Part shown: positions 8,257 through 18,438 of the stretch, piece by piece
How the letters are laid out: the number at the start of each line of letters is the position of its first letter
Position numbering within the stretch: position 1 is the first letter of the stretch
Source: Acinetobacter sp.
Lineage (GTDB): Bacteria; Pseudomonadota; Gammaproteobacteria; Pseudomonadales; Moraxellaceae
Assembly (NCBI GenBank): GCA_031277915.1
Contig: JAITLL010000049.1
Location: 1 to 38,372 of the forward strand
DNA: 38,372 nt
Reading direction: 5' to 3'
Program-made: the position numbers and the translations under genes
Notes under the pieces: model-generated
The model's input: only the letters and a program-made list of their open reading frames with translations
Told to the model about the DNA's origin: nothing
Databases searched by the model: none

Positions 8257-8508
8257 ATGTTTGATTACCTTATTGTTGCTGTATTGGTGTTGTGGAGTGC
8301 CATTGTTGTCTTTAAAAAGGTATTTCCTCAAACATCGACGTCAGTATTTCTTGCCTTATCAACTCAATGCCAACGGTTGGGCTGGCAGCGTTTGGCGACA
8401 TGGCTGAAGCCTAAACAAGTTGCCGGTTGTGGCGGCAATTGTGGCTGTTCTACGGATGATGCCCCTGCACAAAAGTCCGCTCCGGTACAAACGGTGAAGT
8501 GGCGTTAA
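8257..8508 (+). CDS. Small Cys-rich single-pass membrane protein of the feo operon
   Basis: A protein of 83 residues. One N-terminal membrane helix (about residues 3-20) is followed by a basic cytoplasmic stretch and a cysteine/glycine cluster GCGGNCGCS. It fills the position of FeoC but lacks the winged-helix look of E. coli FeoC. It resembles the FeoB-associated Cys-rich membrane proteins, whose role is unproven but may be iron binding or FeoB assembly. I chose ATG at 8257 because TGGAGG (8246-8251) is spaced correctly; the TTG at 8245 is inside that site. It ends at a terminator that closes the operon. Confidence 0.75.
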   Translation: MFDYLIVAVLVLWSAIVVFKKVFPQTSTSVFLALSTQCQRLGWQRLATWLKPKQVAGCGGNCGCSTDDAPAQKSAPVQTVKWR

Positions 8509-8520
8509 TTTTTCTGTATA

Positions 8521-8546
8521 AAAAGCCATCGAATGATGGCTTTTTT
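8521..8546 (+). terminator. Intrinsic terminator of the feo operon
   Basis: The stem AAAAGCCATC/GATGGCTTTT with a 4-base loop ends in six T residues, 12 bases after the last feo gene. Confidence 0.92.
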
Positions 8547-8572
8547 ACGCACTGACACAAAAAAAGTAGAAT
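8544..8572 (+). promoter_or_regulatory. Candidate murD-ftsW promoter
   Basis: TTTACG (8544-8549), a 17-base spacer and TAGAAT (8567-8572) lie directly after the feo terminator. Transcription would start near 8579, giving a leader of about 77 bases that includes the inverted repeat over the murD start. Matches are 4 of 6 and 5 of 6. Confidence 0.45.
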
Positions 8573-8586
8573 AAAAGTCAAACTGA

Positions 8587-10002
<1,416 letters not shown>

Positions 10003-10026
10003 AGAAAATATGATTAGGAATGTAGT

Positions 10027-11223
10027 ATGGCAGGCTTAGCTCAGACCACAATCCAGAAAATCAATCAGTGGTATGAACGGATATTGCCTAAATGGCCAGC
10101 GGAAGTGACGCCACGTAATGTTCTGATTTTCTGTGTCGTTGCGTTGTTATGTATCGGTTCGGTGATGGTAGCATCTGCTTCGATGCCTTATGCAGAATAT
10201 ATGCATGAGAACCCGTTTCACTATGTCATCCGCCATGCGATTTCTATTGCAGTTGCAGCGGTAGTGGCGTATTTAACCTATCGGATATCGCTCAATACAT
10301 GGTTTAAGAATACTTTTCCTCTGTGGTTATTAACCATGGTGCTGTTACTTGCTGCTTTGGCAGTAGGTTCGGAAGTTAATGGTTCTACACGTTGGATTAA
10401 AATCGGTGGCTTTACCTTGCAGCCAACAGAGGTTGCTAAGGTCATGATGGCAATCTTTACGGCAGACTATGTGGTACGCCGTGCTAAAGAAGTCCGTACT
10501 CACTGGAAAGGTTTGCTGCGTTTAAGTGGTGTGATGGCAATCACAGTCGGTCTAATTATTGCTGAGCCGGACTTAGGTGCTACCATCGTTATTGTCATGA
10601 TGATGGTTGGGGTATTCTTTTTAGCCGGTGCACCGCCAACACAGTTCTTAATCATGCTTGGTGCGATTGTCACTGGTATTGTGTTTTTGGTTCTATTTGA
10701 GCCTTATCGTTTCCAACGTTTGATTTCATTTACTGACCCATGGGCAGATCCATTGGGTGTGGGCTATCAGTTATCAAATGCACTCATGGCATTTGGTCGT
10801 GGCGAATGGTTTGGAACAGGCTTAGGACATAGTGTTCAAAAGCTATCTTATTTGCCAGAAGCACATACTGACTTTATGTTGGCTGTGTTAGGTGAAGAGT
10901 TTGGTTTCTTTGGTATTTCGATTGTGATTGGCCTGTCTTTCTTGATGTTGGCTTGTTGTATCAAGATTGGTCACCGTGCATTGAAACATCACTATCTTCG
11001 CGCAGGTTATTTGGCCTACGGCATTAGTATTATTTTCTTACTCCAGATTTTGGTAAATGCGGGTATGAACATGGGCTTAATGCCAACTAAAGGTTTAACT
11101 CTGCCATTTATTAGTTATGGTGGTACATCTTTAATGATGTGTGCAGCCATGATTAGCTTGATCTTAAAGATTGATGCTTCAACTCAAGAAGTGAATCCTG
11201 AAAGAGAAGAATCAAACTTCTAA
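10027..11223 (+). CDS. ftsW: Septal peptidoglycan glycosyltransferase FtsW
   Basis: Multi-spanning inner-membrane SEDS protein that polymerises lipid II at the division septum with its partner PBP3 (FtsI). The 398 residues contain about ten membrane helices. Family segments are visible: GSTRWIKIGGFTLQPTEVAKV, AEPDLGATIV, GYQLSNALMAFGRGEWFGTGLG, LPEAHTDFMLAVLGEEFG and LPFISYGGTSLMMC. These fit FtsW better than RodA, and the murD neighbour supports division rather than elongation. A terminator follows 17 bases after the stop. Confidence 0.93.
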   Translation: MAGLAQTTIQKINQWYERILPKWPAEVTPRNVLIFCVVALLCIGSVMVASASMPYAEYMHENPFHYVIRHAISIAVAAVVAYLTYRISLNTWFKNTFPLWLLTMVLLLAALAVGSEVNGSTRWIKIGGFTLQPTEVAKVMMAIFTADYVVRRAKEVRTHWKGLLRLSGVMAITVGLIIAEPDLGATIVIVMMMVGVFFLAGAPPTQFLIMLGAIVTGIVFLVLFEPYRFQRLISFTDPWADPLGVGYQLSNALMAFGRGEWFGTGLGHSVQKLSYLPEAHTDFMLAVLGEEFGFFGISIVIGLSFLMLACCIKIGHRALKHHYLRAGYLAYGISIIFLLQILVNAGMNMGLMPTKGLTLPFISYGGTSLMMCAAMISLILKIDASTQEVNPEREESNF

Positions 11224-11240
11224 ACCATTTCAATTGTTAT

Positions 11241-11272
11241 AAAAAAGCCCGATATCAAATCGGGCTTTTTTA
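11241..11272. terminator. Bidirectional terminator between ftsW and gluQRS
   Basis: The stem AAAAAAGCCCGAT/ATCGGGCTTTTTT with a 5-base loop sits between the convergent genes and has T runs in both directions. Confidence 0.93.
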
Positions 11273-11273
11273 T

Positions 11274-12257
11274 TTATAAATATGTTCCGCTGAGCTCTTG
11301 TTTATGAGGAATTAAATCTACATTCCACTGCACTACAGCTTGCTTGAGCATGACTTCGGGGCGGTCTAAATCGACGTTTGGTTGGCCCAAGGCTTGTATA
11401 GCTTGTTGTAGTAATTGAGGTGCCTTGGTTAAATCAAGCGCATGAGCAAGGTTTTGTTTAGAAAGCTTTTGTCCTTGATCATTCATCGCTAGAGGAAGAT
11501 GCATATAGCTTAGTTTAGGATAACCGAGCAGTTGACCTAGCCAGATTTGACGTTCGGTATTATCTAAGAGGTCTGCACCGCGAACAACGTGAGTAATGCC
11601 TTGTAGGTAGTCATCTATGACGACAGCAAGTTGGTAATTAATAATGCCATCACGGCGTTTAAGAACAAAATCGCCAAGGTCTTGTTGTAGATTGGAACAA
11701 TGGCGTCCTTGCAAGCGGTCATTGAAACAAACTTGCTGATCTTGAACTTTTACCCGAATCGCTTGACCGTGAAAATCAAGATTTAGATCACGGCAAGTGC
11801 CTGCATAGATTGCATTTGAACCTAGCATTTTACGGGTACACTGACATGCGTAAACCAAATCTTCTTTTTTAAGTTGGTCTAATACGCTTTCATAAATGTC
11901 TAGGCGGTCTTTTTGAAAGATGATCTCGGCATCGGGATCGAACTGAAAAGCTTCAATTGATGCGAGTATATGGTCTTCACTGCCGGGGTAAATGCGGGGA
12001 ATATCGGTGTCTTCAATACGAACCAACCACCGCCCTTGATGGGCTTTGGCATCGCAATAACTGGCAACAGCAGTAATCAGTGACCCGAAATGTAAAGGGC
12101 CGGTTGGCGAGGGCGCAAACCGACCTGAGTATGAGCAGCGATTAAGCGGAACATTGTTCCGCCGCTGCGCAAGAGAAAAGCTATGCTTTTCTGGCAGGCG
12201 ATGTAACTGCTGCGCAAGAGTCGAGCTGTGCTCGGCTGGAGAATTATCAACAGTCAC
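11274..12257 (-). CDS. gluQRS: Glutamyl-Q tRNA(Asp) synthetase
   Basis: A GluRS catalytic-core paralogue that lacks the anticodon-binding domain. In E. coli it glutamylates queuosine at position 34 of tRNA-Asp. The class I signature is PTGPLHFGSL (HIGH equivalent) and the KMSKS equivalent is QKLSKQN. CQC...C residues of the zinc site lie near 138-155. The catalytic core starts only about 43 residues in, at YSGRFAPSPTG. The preceding tail (SSTLAQQL...FSLAQRR) is encoded by two REP-like units. The only in-frame start upstream of the core is GTG at 12257, two bases after the dksA stop and without a clear ribosome site, so translation probably depends on coupling with dksA. Confidence 0.88.
   Translation of the reverse strand: MTVDNSPAEHSSTLAQQLHRLPEKHSFSLAQRRNNVPLNRCSYSGRFAPSPTGPLHFGSLITAVASYCDAKAHQGRWLVRIEDTDIPRIYPGSEDHILASIEAFQFDPDAEIIFQKDRLDIYESVLDQLKKEDLVYACQCTRKMLGSNAIYAGTCRDLNLDFHGQAIRVKVQDQQVCFNDRLQGRHCSNLQQDLGDFVLKRRDGIINYQLAVVIDDYLQGITHVVRGADLLDNTERQIWLGQLLGYPKLSYMHLPLAMNDQGQKLSKQNLAHALDLTKAPQLLQQAIQALGQPNVDLDRPEVMLKQAVVQWNVDLIPHKQELSGTYL
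12146..12239 (-). repeat. REP-like element: two 33-base units and a palindrome
   Basis: Units at 12162-12194 and 12207-12239 share 25 of 33 bases. On the minus strand each reads CCAG, a short hairpin, then CTCTTGCGCAGC. The stems differ but stay paired (CGAGC aca GCTCG; AAAAGC ata GCTTTT). Next to unit two is GCGGAACATTGTTCCGC (12146-12162), a palindrome with 8-bp arms. All of it lies within the translated N-terminal tail of GluQRS. Confidence 0.65.
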
Positions 12258-12259
12258 AA

Positions 12260-12796
12260 TTAACCGTTATTTTGCTTCTCTTTAATTTCTGCCAAAGTTT
12301 TGCAGTCAATACATAACGTTGCAGTTGGACGTGCTTCTAAACGACGTAAGCCGATTTCGATACCACATGTTTCACAGAAACCGTAGTCTTCGTTTTTAAT
12401 CGCTTCCATAGATTGTTCGATTTTACGAATTAACTTACGTTCACGGTCACGTGTACGTAATTCAATTGCAAATTCTTCTTCTTGGGTAGCACGGTCATTT
12501 ACATCTGGCAATGCAGTTGATTCGTCTTGCATCGTATTTAAAGTACGATCAACTTCAGACATTAATTCAGCTTTCCATGCTTGCAGAATTTGTCGGAAAT
12601 GCTCGAGCTGTCCTTCAGACATGTACTCTTCATTTTTCTTAGGTTGATAAGGTGCAATACCAAATAAACTTGCAGTTGTGCCTATGTCAGAAGTTTTAGG
12701 TTTCACTTTACGTGCACGTTTTGCAGAAGCTTTGTCACCTTCCACTACAACTTCTGTATGTTCATCCAAAACTTGGTTGTGGTTGTCATTCGCCAT
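12260..12796 (-). CDS. dksA: RNA polymerase-binding transcription factor DksA
   Basis: Binds the RNA polymerase secondary channel and, with ppGpp, mediates the stringent response. A non-conserved N-terminal extension of about 55 residues precedes the coiled coil that carries the DxxDxA-type tip (LPDVNDRATQEEEF). The C-terminal zinc finger has FCETCG and CIDC. I chose ATG at 12796 (178 residues) because AGGAATG lies upstream at proper spacing; an in-frame ATG eight codons earlier lacks one. It forms an operon with gluQRS, which starts two bases after its stop. The coupling of dksA and gluQRS is also known in enterobacteria. Confidence 0.95.
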   Translation of the reverse strand: MANDNHNQVLDEHTEVVVEGDKASAKRARKVKPKTSDIGTTASLFGIAPYQPKKNEEYMSEGQLEHFRQILQAWKAELMSEVDRTLNTMQDESTALPDVNDRATQEEEFAIELRTRDRERKLIRKIEQSMEAIKNEDYGFCETCGIEIGLRRLEARPTATLCIDCKTLAEIKEKQNNG

Positions 12797-12826
12797 AATA
12801 GGGCATTCCTCATCATACACGTATTA

Positions 12827-12856
12827 TCTATACGCAAAAAATATGGTGATATGCAA
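12827..12856 (-). promoter_or_regulatory. Candidate dksA promoter
   Basis: On the minus strand TTGCAT (12856-12851), an 18-base spacer and TATAGA (12832-12827) precede dksA by about 30 bases. Confidence 0.5.
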
Positions 12857-12876
12857 GTGTTTTTATAGAAAACCAT

Positions 12877-12895
12877 CGATGGGATTTTCCCATCG
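12877..12895. repeat. Perfect 8-bp inverted repeat upstream of dksA
   Basis: CGATGGGA/TCCCATCG with a 3-base loop lies between the cpdA terminator and the dksA promoter. No T run follows closely on either strand, so it is a poor terminator. It could be an operator for dksA or an accessory hairpin; nothing in the sequence decides. Confidence 0.35.
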
Positions 12896-12996
12896 GGTCG
12901 TCATCATATAGATTTTTCCTGCAAGATGATAGTCATTCTGTCCCGTAAATATTTTCAAAACGTGTTTAGCCTAGTCATAATTATATATAAGTATAT

Positions 12997-13018
12997 AAAA
13001 AACAGGGCTAATAGCCTG
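12997..13018 (-). terminator. Intrinsic terminator overlapping the cpdA stop
   Basis: On the minus strand CAGGCT pairs with AGCCCTG (one bulged base) around ATT and runs into six T residues. The cpdA stop codon TAG lies in the hairpin, so transcription ends right at the end of the gene. Confidence 0.7.
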
Positions 13019-13820
13019 AAATATCAGTATTTATACGGTTTCTAAAATTTTCAAGTCGAAACACTTTTGTTTCAAAACTACCATCGTTATTCAGACGAAT
13101 ATAGCGATAACCCGGTGCATTTTGATCGAGCGCAAAATCATTACTAAACGGCTTAAATTGCACGCTTGTCGAGGGTGTCGAGAAAAACTCGATACCTTGC
13201 CAAATATTAAGCGAGTCTTGATGGACGTGCCCGCAGACTAAAGCCTTGACATTCTTAAATGGGCTTAACGTATCAAGAAGAGCATTCGAGTTTTGAAGTT
13301 TATGGTGATCAATCCATTTTGATTTCATGGCAAAAGGATGATGATGGCAAGCCAGCAAAACCGGATGATCTGCAAACTGCTCAAGTAAATTCGCCAAATT
13401 TTCTAATTGTTCAGAAGAGAGATGGCCATCTATTTTTCCCTTTACAGCGCTATTGAGCATAATGATGCGCCAGTTGCCTAAACCTACAACTACAGGTTCC
13501 TGATGATTTTCGTTATGCAAAGGAAAGTGATCCACATTGTCATGGTTACCTAGCGTATGGAAAAAAGGTAAACCCAAGGTTTGCATAAAGTTTATATAAC
13601 GCTTGTAGGTAAGTGGCGTCGGTGCTTGTGCGAGGTCTCCAGTATGAATAATCGCGTCTGCTTCTGGATGTTGTTTCAATATCTGTTTGATAATGGCATG
13701 GAAACTTTCTTCAGGATTCATCCCGACAAATTCTAGCTGTGGATACTCCAATAAATGTGTATCGGTAATTTGTATGATGACATGATTTTTTTGTGAAAGT
13801 GTTGAGACTTGAAAAGTCAC
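13008..13820 (-). CDS. cpdA: 3',5'-cyclic-AMP phosphodiesterase
   Basis: Class III metallophosphoesterase expected to hydrolyse cAMP to AMP and so dampen Crp-type signalling. The metal-binding motifs are in order: DTHL near the N-terminus, GDLAQ, GNHD, ACHHHPF and CGHVHQD. The length of 270 fits the family. The start is GTG at 13820, with GAGG located inside the last codons of nudF. The nudF stop is only four bases away, so the two genes are translationally coupled, an order seen in E. coli too (nudF-yqiB-cpdA). Specificity for cAMP is by family and context. Confidence 0.9.
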   Translation of the reverse strand: MTFQVSTLSQKNHVIIQITDTHLLEYPQLEFVGMNPEESFHAIIKQILKQHPEADAIIHTGDLAQAPTPLTYKRYINFMQTLGLPFFHTLGNHDNVDHFPLHNENHQEPVVVGLGNWRIIMLNSAVKGKIDGHLSSEQLENLANLLEQFADHPVLLACHHHPFAMKSKWIDHHKLQNSNALLDTLSPFKNVKALVCGHVHQDSLNIWQGIEFFSTPSTSVQFKPFSNDFALDQNAPGYRYIRLNNDGSFETKVFRLENFRNRINTDISGY

Positions 13821-13824
13821 CGTC

Positions 13825-14451
13825 CTACCTCTTCGGATTTATTATCGTTTTGCTGTGTTGAGATAGCCATTGTAACGCCATAATGACAGGAGCATTTCTC
13901 AAACGTCCTTGACGCAATAATGTTGATATTTCGCTGTAATCAAACAAGTGTAAAAGAATATTTTCACCTTCATCAGGCATGCCGAAAACTCCACCTTTTG
14001 TTGGTAAATCTGTTTCAGCAGCATATAAGTGAAATAGTTCTGAACATGCGCCTGCTGATGGGTAAAAACTAAATAGATGTTGTAAGTCCTGAACTTCACA
14101 ACCTGATTCTTCAAGGCTTTCACGTCGAATACAGTTTTCTGGCGTTTCATTGCCATCTAGCACACCAGCAATAATTTCGAGCTGCCATGGCGAGTCAGAA
14201 TCATCTAATGCACCCACACGAAACTGTTCAATCAGTGCGAACTGTTGTTTTTGATCGTTGTAGAGTAGAACGCCAGCCGCTTCAGGCCGATGAACAAGTT
14301 CACGCTGCAATACAGGGGTATAGGCAGATTGATTAAATAGACGATGTCGAAGGCTGACTTTTTCAACTTGAATAAAACCACGGAATAGAGATTCACGTGA
14401 TGTTACTTCGACATCTTTAGATGTATAACTTGGACGTTTAACAATACTCAT
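13825..14451 (-). CDS. nudF: ADP-ribose pyrophosphatase (Nudix)
   Basis: Nudix hydrolase expected to split ADP-ribose to AMP and ribose 5-phosphate. The full Nudix box GX5EX7REUXEEXGU is visible as GNETPENCIRRESLEESGCEV, split between residues of the middle of the protein. The preceding EQFRVGALD and LEIIAGVLD segments are typical of the ADPRase subfamily. It is the first gene of a nudF-cpdA pair. The 208 residues are near the E. coli enzyme length. No strong ribosome site is visible before the ATG. Confidence 0.9.
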   Translation of the reverse strand: MSIVKRPSYTSKDVEVTSRESLFRGFIQVEKVSLRHRLFNQSAYTPVLQRELVHRPEAAGVLLYNDQKQQFALIEQFRVGALDDSDSPWQLEIIAGVLDGNETPENCIRRESLEESGCEVQDLQHLFSFYPSAGACSELFHLYAAETDLPTKGGVFGMPDEGENILLHLFDYSEISTLLRQGRLRNAPVIMALQWLSQHSKTIINPKR

Positions 14452-14526
14452 GATTCGATCAGGACGAAATCTATTTATTTCATCCTAACCGAGAATCATG
14501 GCTAGGCAAGTGTTTTTTTTGAATAT

Positions 14527-16434
<1,908 letters not shown>

Positions 16435-16460
16435 TCAAGCACGACCAAAAACGATGGCGG

Positions 16461-16481
16461 ATTTATCTTTACGAGATAAAT
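16461..16481 (-). other. Hairpin between riboswitch and thiC
   Basis: ATTTATCT/AGATAAAT form an 8-bp A/U-rich stem with a 5-base loop in the thiC leader. The nearest U run is about nine bases downstream, so it is not a standard terminator. It could be part of the riboswitch expression platform. Confidence 0.35.
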
Positions 16482-16504
16482 TTAAGGCTTTAAGTTTTTA
16501 GATG

Positions 16505-16624
16505 GCTTGATTCCTACGCAGGTCTTAACCTGATCAGGTTCAACGGTACTTGTGATCAAATTTGTGTTGCGATAACACGGAATTTACACAATCTCAGCGA
16601 GCTATTACTCGCGCTCCGTCAAGC
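16505..16624 (-). ncRNA. TPP (THI-box) riboswitch of thiC
   Basis: On the minus strand the conserved GCTGAGAT block and the later TTGAACCTGATCAGGTTA...GCGTAGGAA block (split here) are present, the two signature parts of the thiamine pyrophosphate aptamer. P1 closes with GCTTGA at the 5' end (16624-16619) and TCAAGC at the 3' end (16510-16505). An extra P3-type arm contains CGTGTTATCGCAACAC. Binding of TPP should switch thiC off. No clear terminator follows, so control of translation or Rho-dependent ending is more likely. Confidence 0.95.
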
Positions 16625-16637
16625 GATTTAAAGACTA

Positions 16638-16666
16638 ACATGTTTTAGGTTGGCTGGCATTGTCAA
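16638..16666 (-). promoter_or_regulatory. Candidate thiC promoter overlapping the upstream stop codon
   Basis: A consensus TTGACA lies at 16666-16661 on the minus strand and contains the stop codon of the upstream lipoprotein gene. The -10 element is weak (CATGTT at 18 bases). Transcription would start near 16631, just before the riboswitch P1. Confidence 0.4.
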
Positions 16667-17745
16667 TTTGTATCTATACAAACCGCATCTATATGGCAGT
16701 CACGATAGATTTCAGTGTTCCATGGGGAGTCTAATTTTAATAGCTGCTCAAGTTGTTCATGAGTCATCTGATAGTTTGATTTTTCCTGTCCATTTTCATC
16801 GATTAAATCTAGGTTAAACTGCTTATTGTGCTCTTCTACAGACGTAGCAATAAACTTAAGAAATTGCTCGGCAGGTTTCGCTAAACTCGACTGTTTTTGT
16901 GTTGATAAAAATTGAATTTGTTGTAAAGCATCTTTATCAATCCATGTGTTTGGAGCAAATTCATCAGACACAGGTGTATTATCTAAGCCAAAGAAAATAA
17001 AGTACCGGTACTCATTAAATAATAATTTTGCATCGCCAATAAAATAACTCTTTGGATATTTTTGAATAAATTTCTCCCAAAATAATGCACGTTCAGTGAG
17101 CTCTTTCCAAGAAATAGCCAACGCACCATCGTTATAGAAAATATTTTGATTATCTTTTGCCATATGAGCTAAAAACTCTTTTTGGTCAGCAGGTAAGGCT
17201 TTAGAAAAAATATCCACCAGATAGTTAGGCTGACGTCGATAGGTAAACATGCCTTCGCCTTGATAAAGGAGTTCAATATAGGCTTGGCCTTCATGTTGAA
17301 GTAAGTTTTGATCACGTGGACTCAGTTGGTCGAATAGTCTTTTCTGACTTTGAATAACCTTTTTAAGGTCTTGTTGTTTATGTTCTAAAACAGCATAGCC
17401 AAAAGCTTCAAATGCTCTGCCTGTTTTTTCAGTGTAGTCCTGCTTTAGAAAACGTTGATACATGGCTGTTGATGCATCAATAAGCTTAAGTTGTTCATCA
17501 TTTTTTAAAGAGGGAACACACCTTTTAAGCTTTTCATTAATTTGATTTAAGTCTTCTATTTTACTGTTCTGATTAATTTTCTGCATTGCAGCCATGATTT
17601 GTGTGCAGGTACTTTCTTGTTTTTGGGTAGCTTCTTGTTCACTAGGTTTTTGTTCTTTAGATACAACTTGATTTTGCTGTGAGGTTTTATTGCAACCAGC
17701 TAAAAGTAGTGCGCTGCACATACTCATCATTAAAACTTTTTTCAT
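16663..17745 (-). CDS. Lipoprotein of unknown function
   Basis: I do not recognise this family. The first 17 residues are a lipoprotein signal (MKKVLMMSMCSALLLAG) with the lipobox LLAGC, so Cys18 should be acylated. Asp is not at +2 (Asn is), so outer-membrane sorting is possible. A Gln/Glu/Lys-rich linker to about residue 45 precedes a mostly helical domain, rich in aromatic and charged residues, with no enzyme motif I can see. Two cysteines near the C-terminus (YRDCHIDAVCIDTN) could form a disulfide. I chose ATG at 17745; a TTG 11 codons upstream would spoil the signal peptide. It is divergent from the tetR-type gene. Confidence 0.7.
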   Translation of the reverse strand: MKKVLMMSMCSALLLAGCNKTSQQNQVVSKEQKPSEQEATQKQESTCTQIMAAMQKINQNSKIEDLNQINEKLKRCVPSLKNDEQLKLIDASTAMYQRFLKQDYTEKTGRAFEAFGYAVLEHKQQDLKKVIQSQKRLFDQLSPRDQNLLQHEGQAYIELLYQGEGMFTYRRQPNYLVDIFSKALPADQKEFLAHMAKDNQNIFYNDGALAISWKELTERALFWEKFIQKYPKSYFIGDAKLLFNEYRYFIFFGLDNTPVSDEFAPNTWIDKDALQQIQFLSTQKQSSLAKPAEQFLKFIATSVEEHNKQFNLDLIDENGQEKSNYQMTHEQLEQLLKLDSPWNTEIYRDCHIDAVCIDTN

Positions 17746-17828
17746 GATTGTATTTTTATCAAAGTGAATATTGTTCAAATTATAACTCGTAAAAAGATTG
17801 CATCATTGTTAGAAATCCTTATGATTAG

Positions 17829-17842
17829 GTAGATCGGTCTAC
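17829..17842. promoter_or_regulatory. Inverted repeat, likely operator of the TetR-type regulator
   Basis: GTAGATCGGTCTAC has 5-bp arms (GTAGA/TCTAC) and resembles the TAGACC-type boxes bound by NemR-like TetR proteins. It lies 15 bases before the start of the regulator and about 85 bases from the divergent lipoprotein gene, so it could control both. Confidence 0.55.
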
Positions 17843-17856
17843 TTAATAGTGAAACT

Positions 17857-18438
17857 ATGAATGATAAATCTGCAAGACAGAAAATTCTCGATGCCGCTTC
17901 AACTTTGTTTTATAACGATGGCATTACTGCAACTGGAATTAACTCGGTTACGGCTAAAGCAGATGTTGCTAAGATGTCGCTCTATAATAATTTTTCTTCA
18001 AAAGGCGAGCTTGTCGATGCCTACATTGCTGCGCGTCATCAAGAATGGCTTGATCTCTACCAAAAGCGTTTAGAAAAAATAAAAACAGCGAAAGAAGCCA
18101 TTTTAGCTGTGTTTGATGCCTATCAAGACCATGCGGAATTTGCCTATGAAAAAGGCTTTCGAGGATGTGGGCTTTTAAATGCTGCCGCAGAGTTTCCCGC
18201 AAATAGTGCAGGGCGAAGTTCGGTAAGACAGCATAAAGAAGAAGTAGAGACTATTGTTGCTGAGCATTTAAAAAAATTAATACCACAATCACAGCGTGTT
18301 AACTATGTGGCTACACAGCTTTCTTTTCTTTTAGAAGGTTCGATGGCAAGAGCAGGCTTAGAAGGCAACAGTCGTCAACTTCTATTAGCAAAGCAAATGG
18401 CAGAAGATATTTTAAGTAGAGAATGCCCACATGATTAG
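17857..18438 (+). CDS. TetR/AcrR family transcriptional regulator
   Basis: The N-terminal helix-turn-helix is typical: ARQKILDAASTLFYNDGITATGINSVTAKADVAKMSLYNNF split over residues 5-45. A helical ligand-binding domain follows, with CGLLNAAAEFP near residue 108, a segment recurrent in TetR proteins of this subgroup. The 193 residues are usual. Its end overlaps the start of the EamA transporter by eight bases, so both are one transcription unit. The inverted repeat upstream suggests autorepression, released by a compound that the transporter exports. The ligand is unknown. Confidence 0.9.
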   Translation: MNDKSARQKILDAASTLFYNDGITATGINSVTAKADVAKMSLYNNFSSKGELVDAYIAARHQEWLDLYQKRLEKIKTAKEAILAVFDAYQDHAEFAYEKGFRGCGLLNAAAEFPANSAGRSSVRQHKEEVETIVAEHLKKLIPQSQRVNYVATQLSFLLEGSMARAGLEGNSRQLLLAKQMAEDILSRECPHD

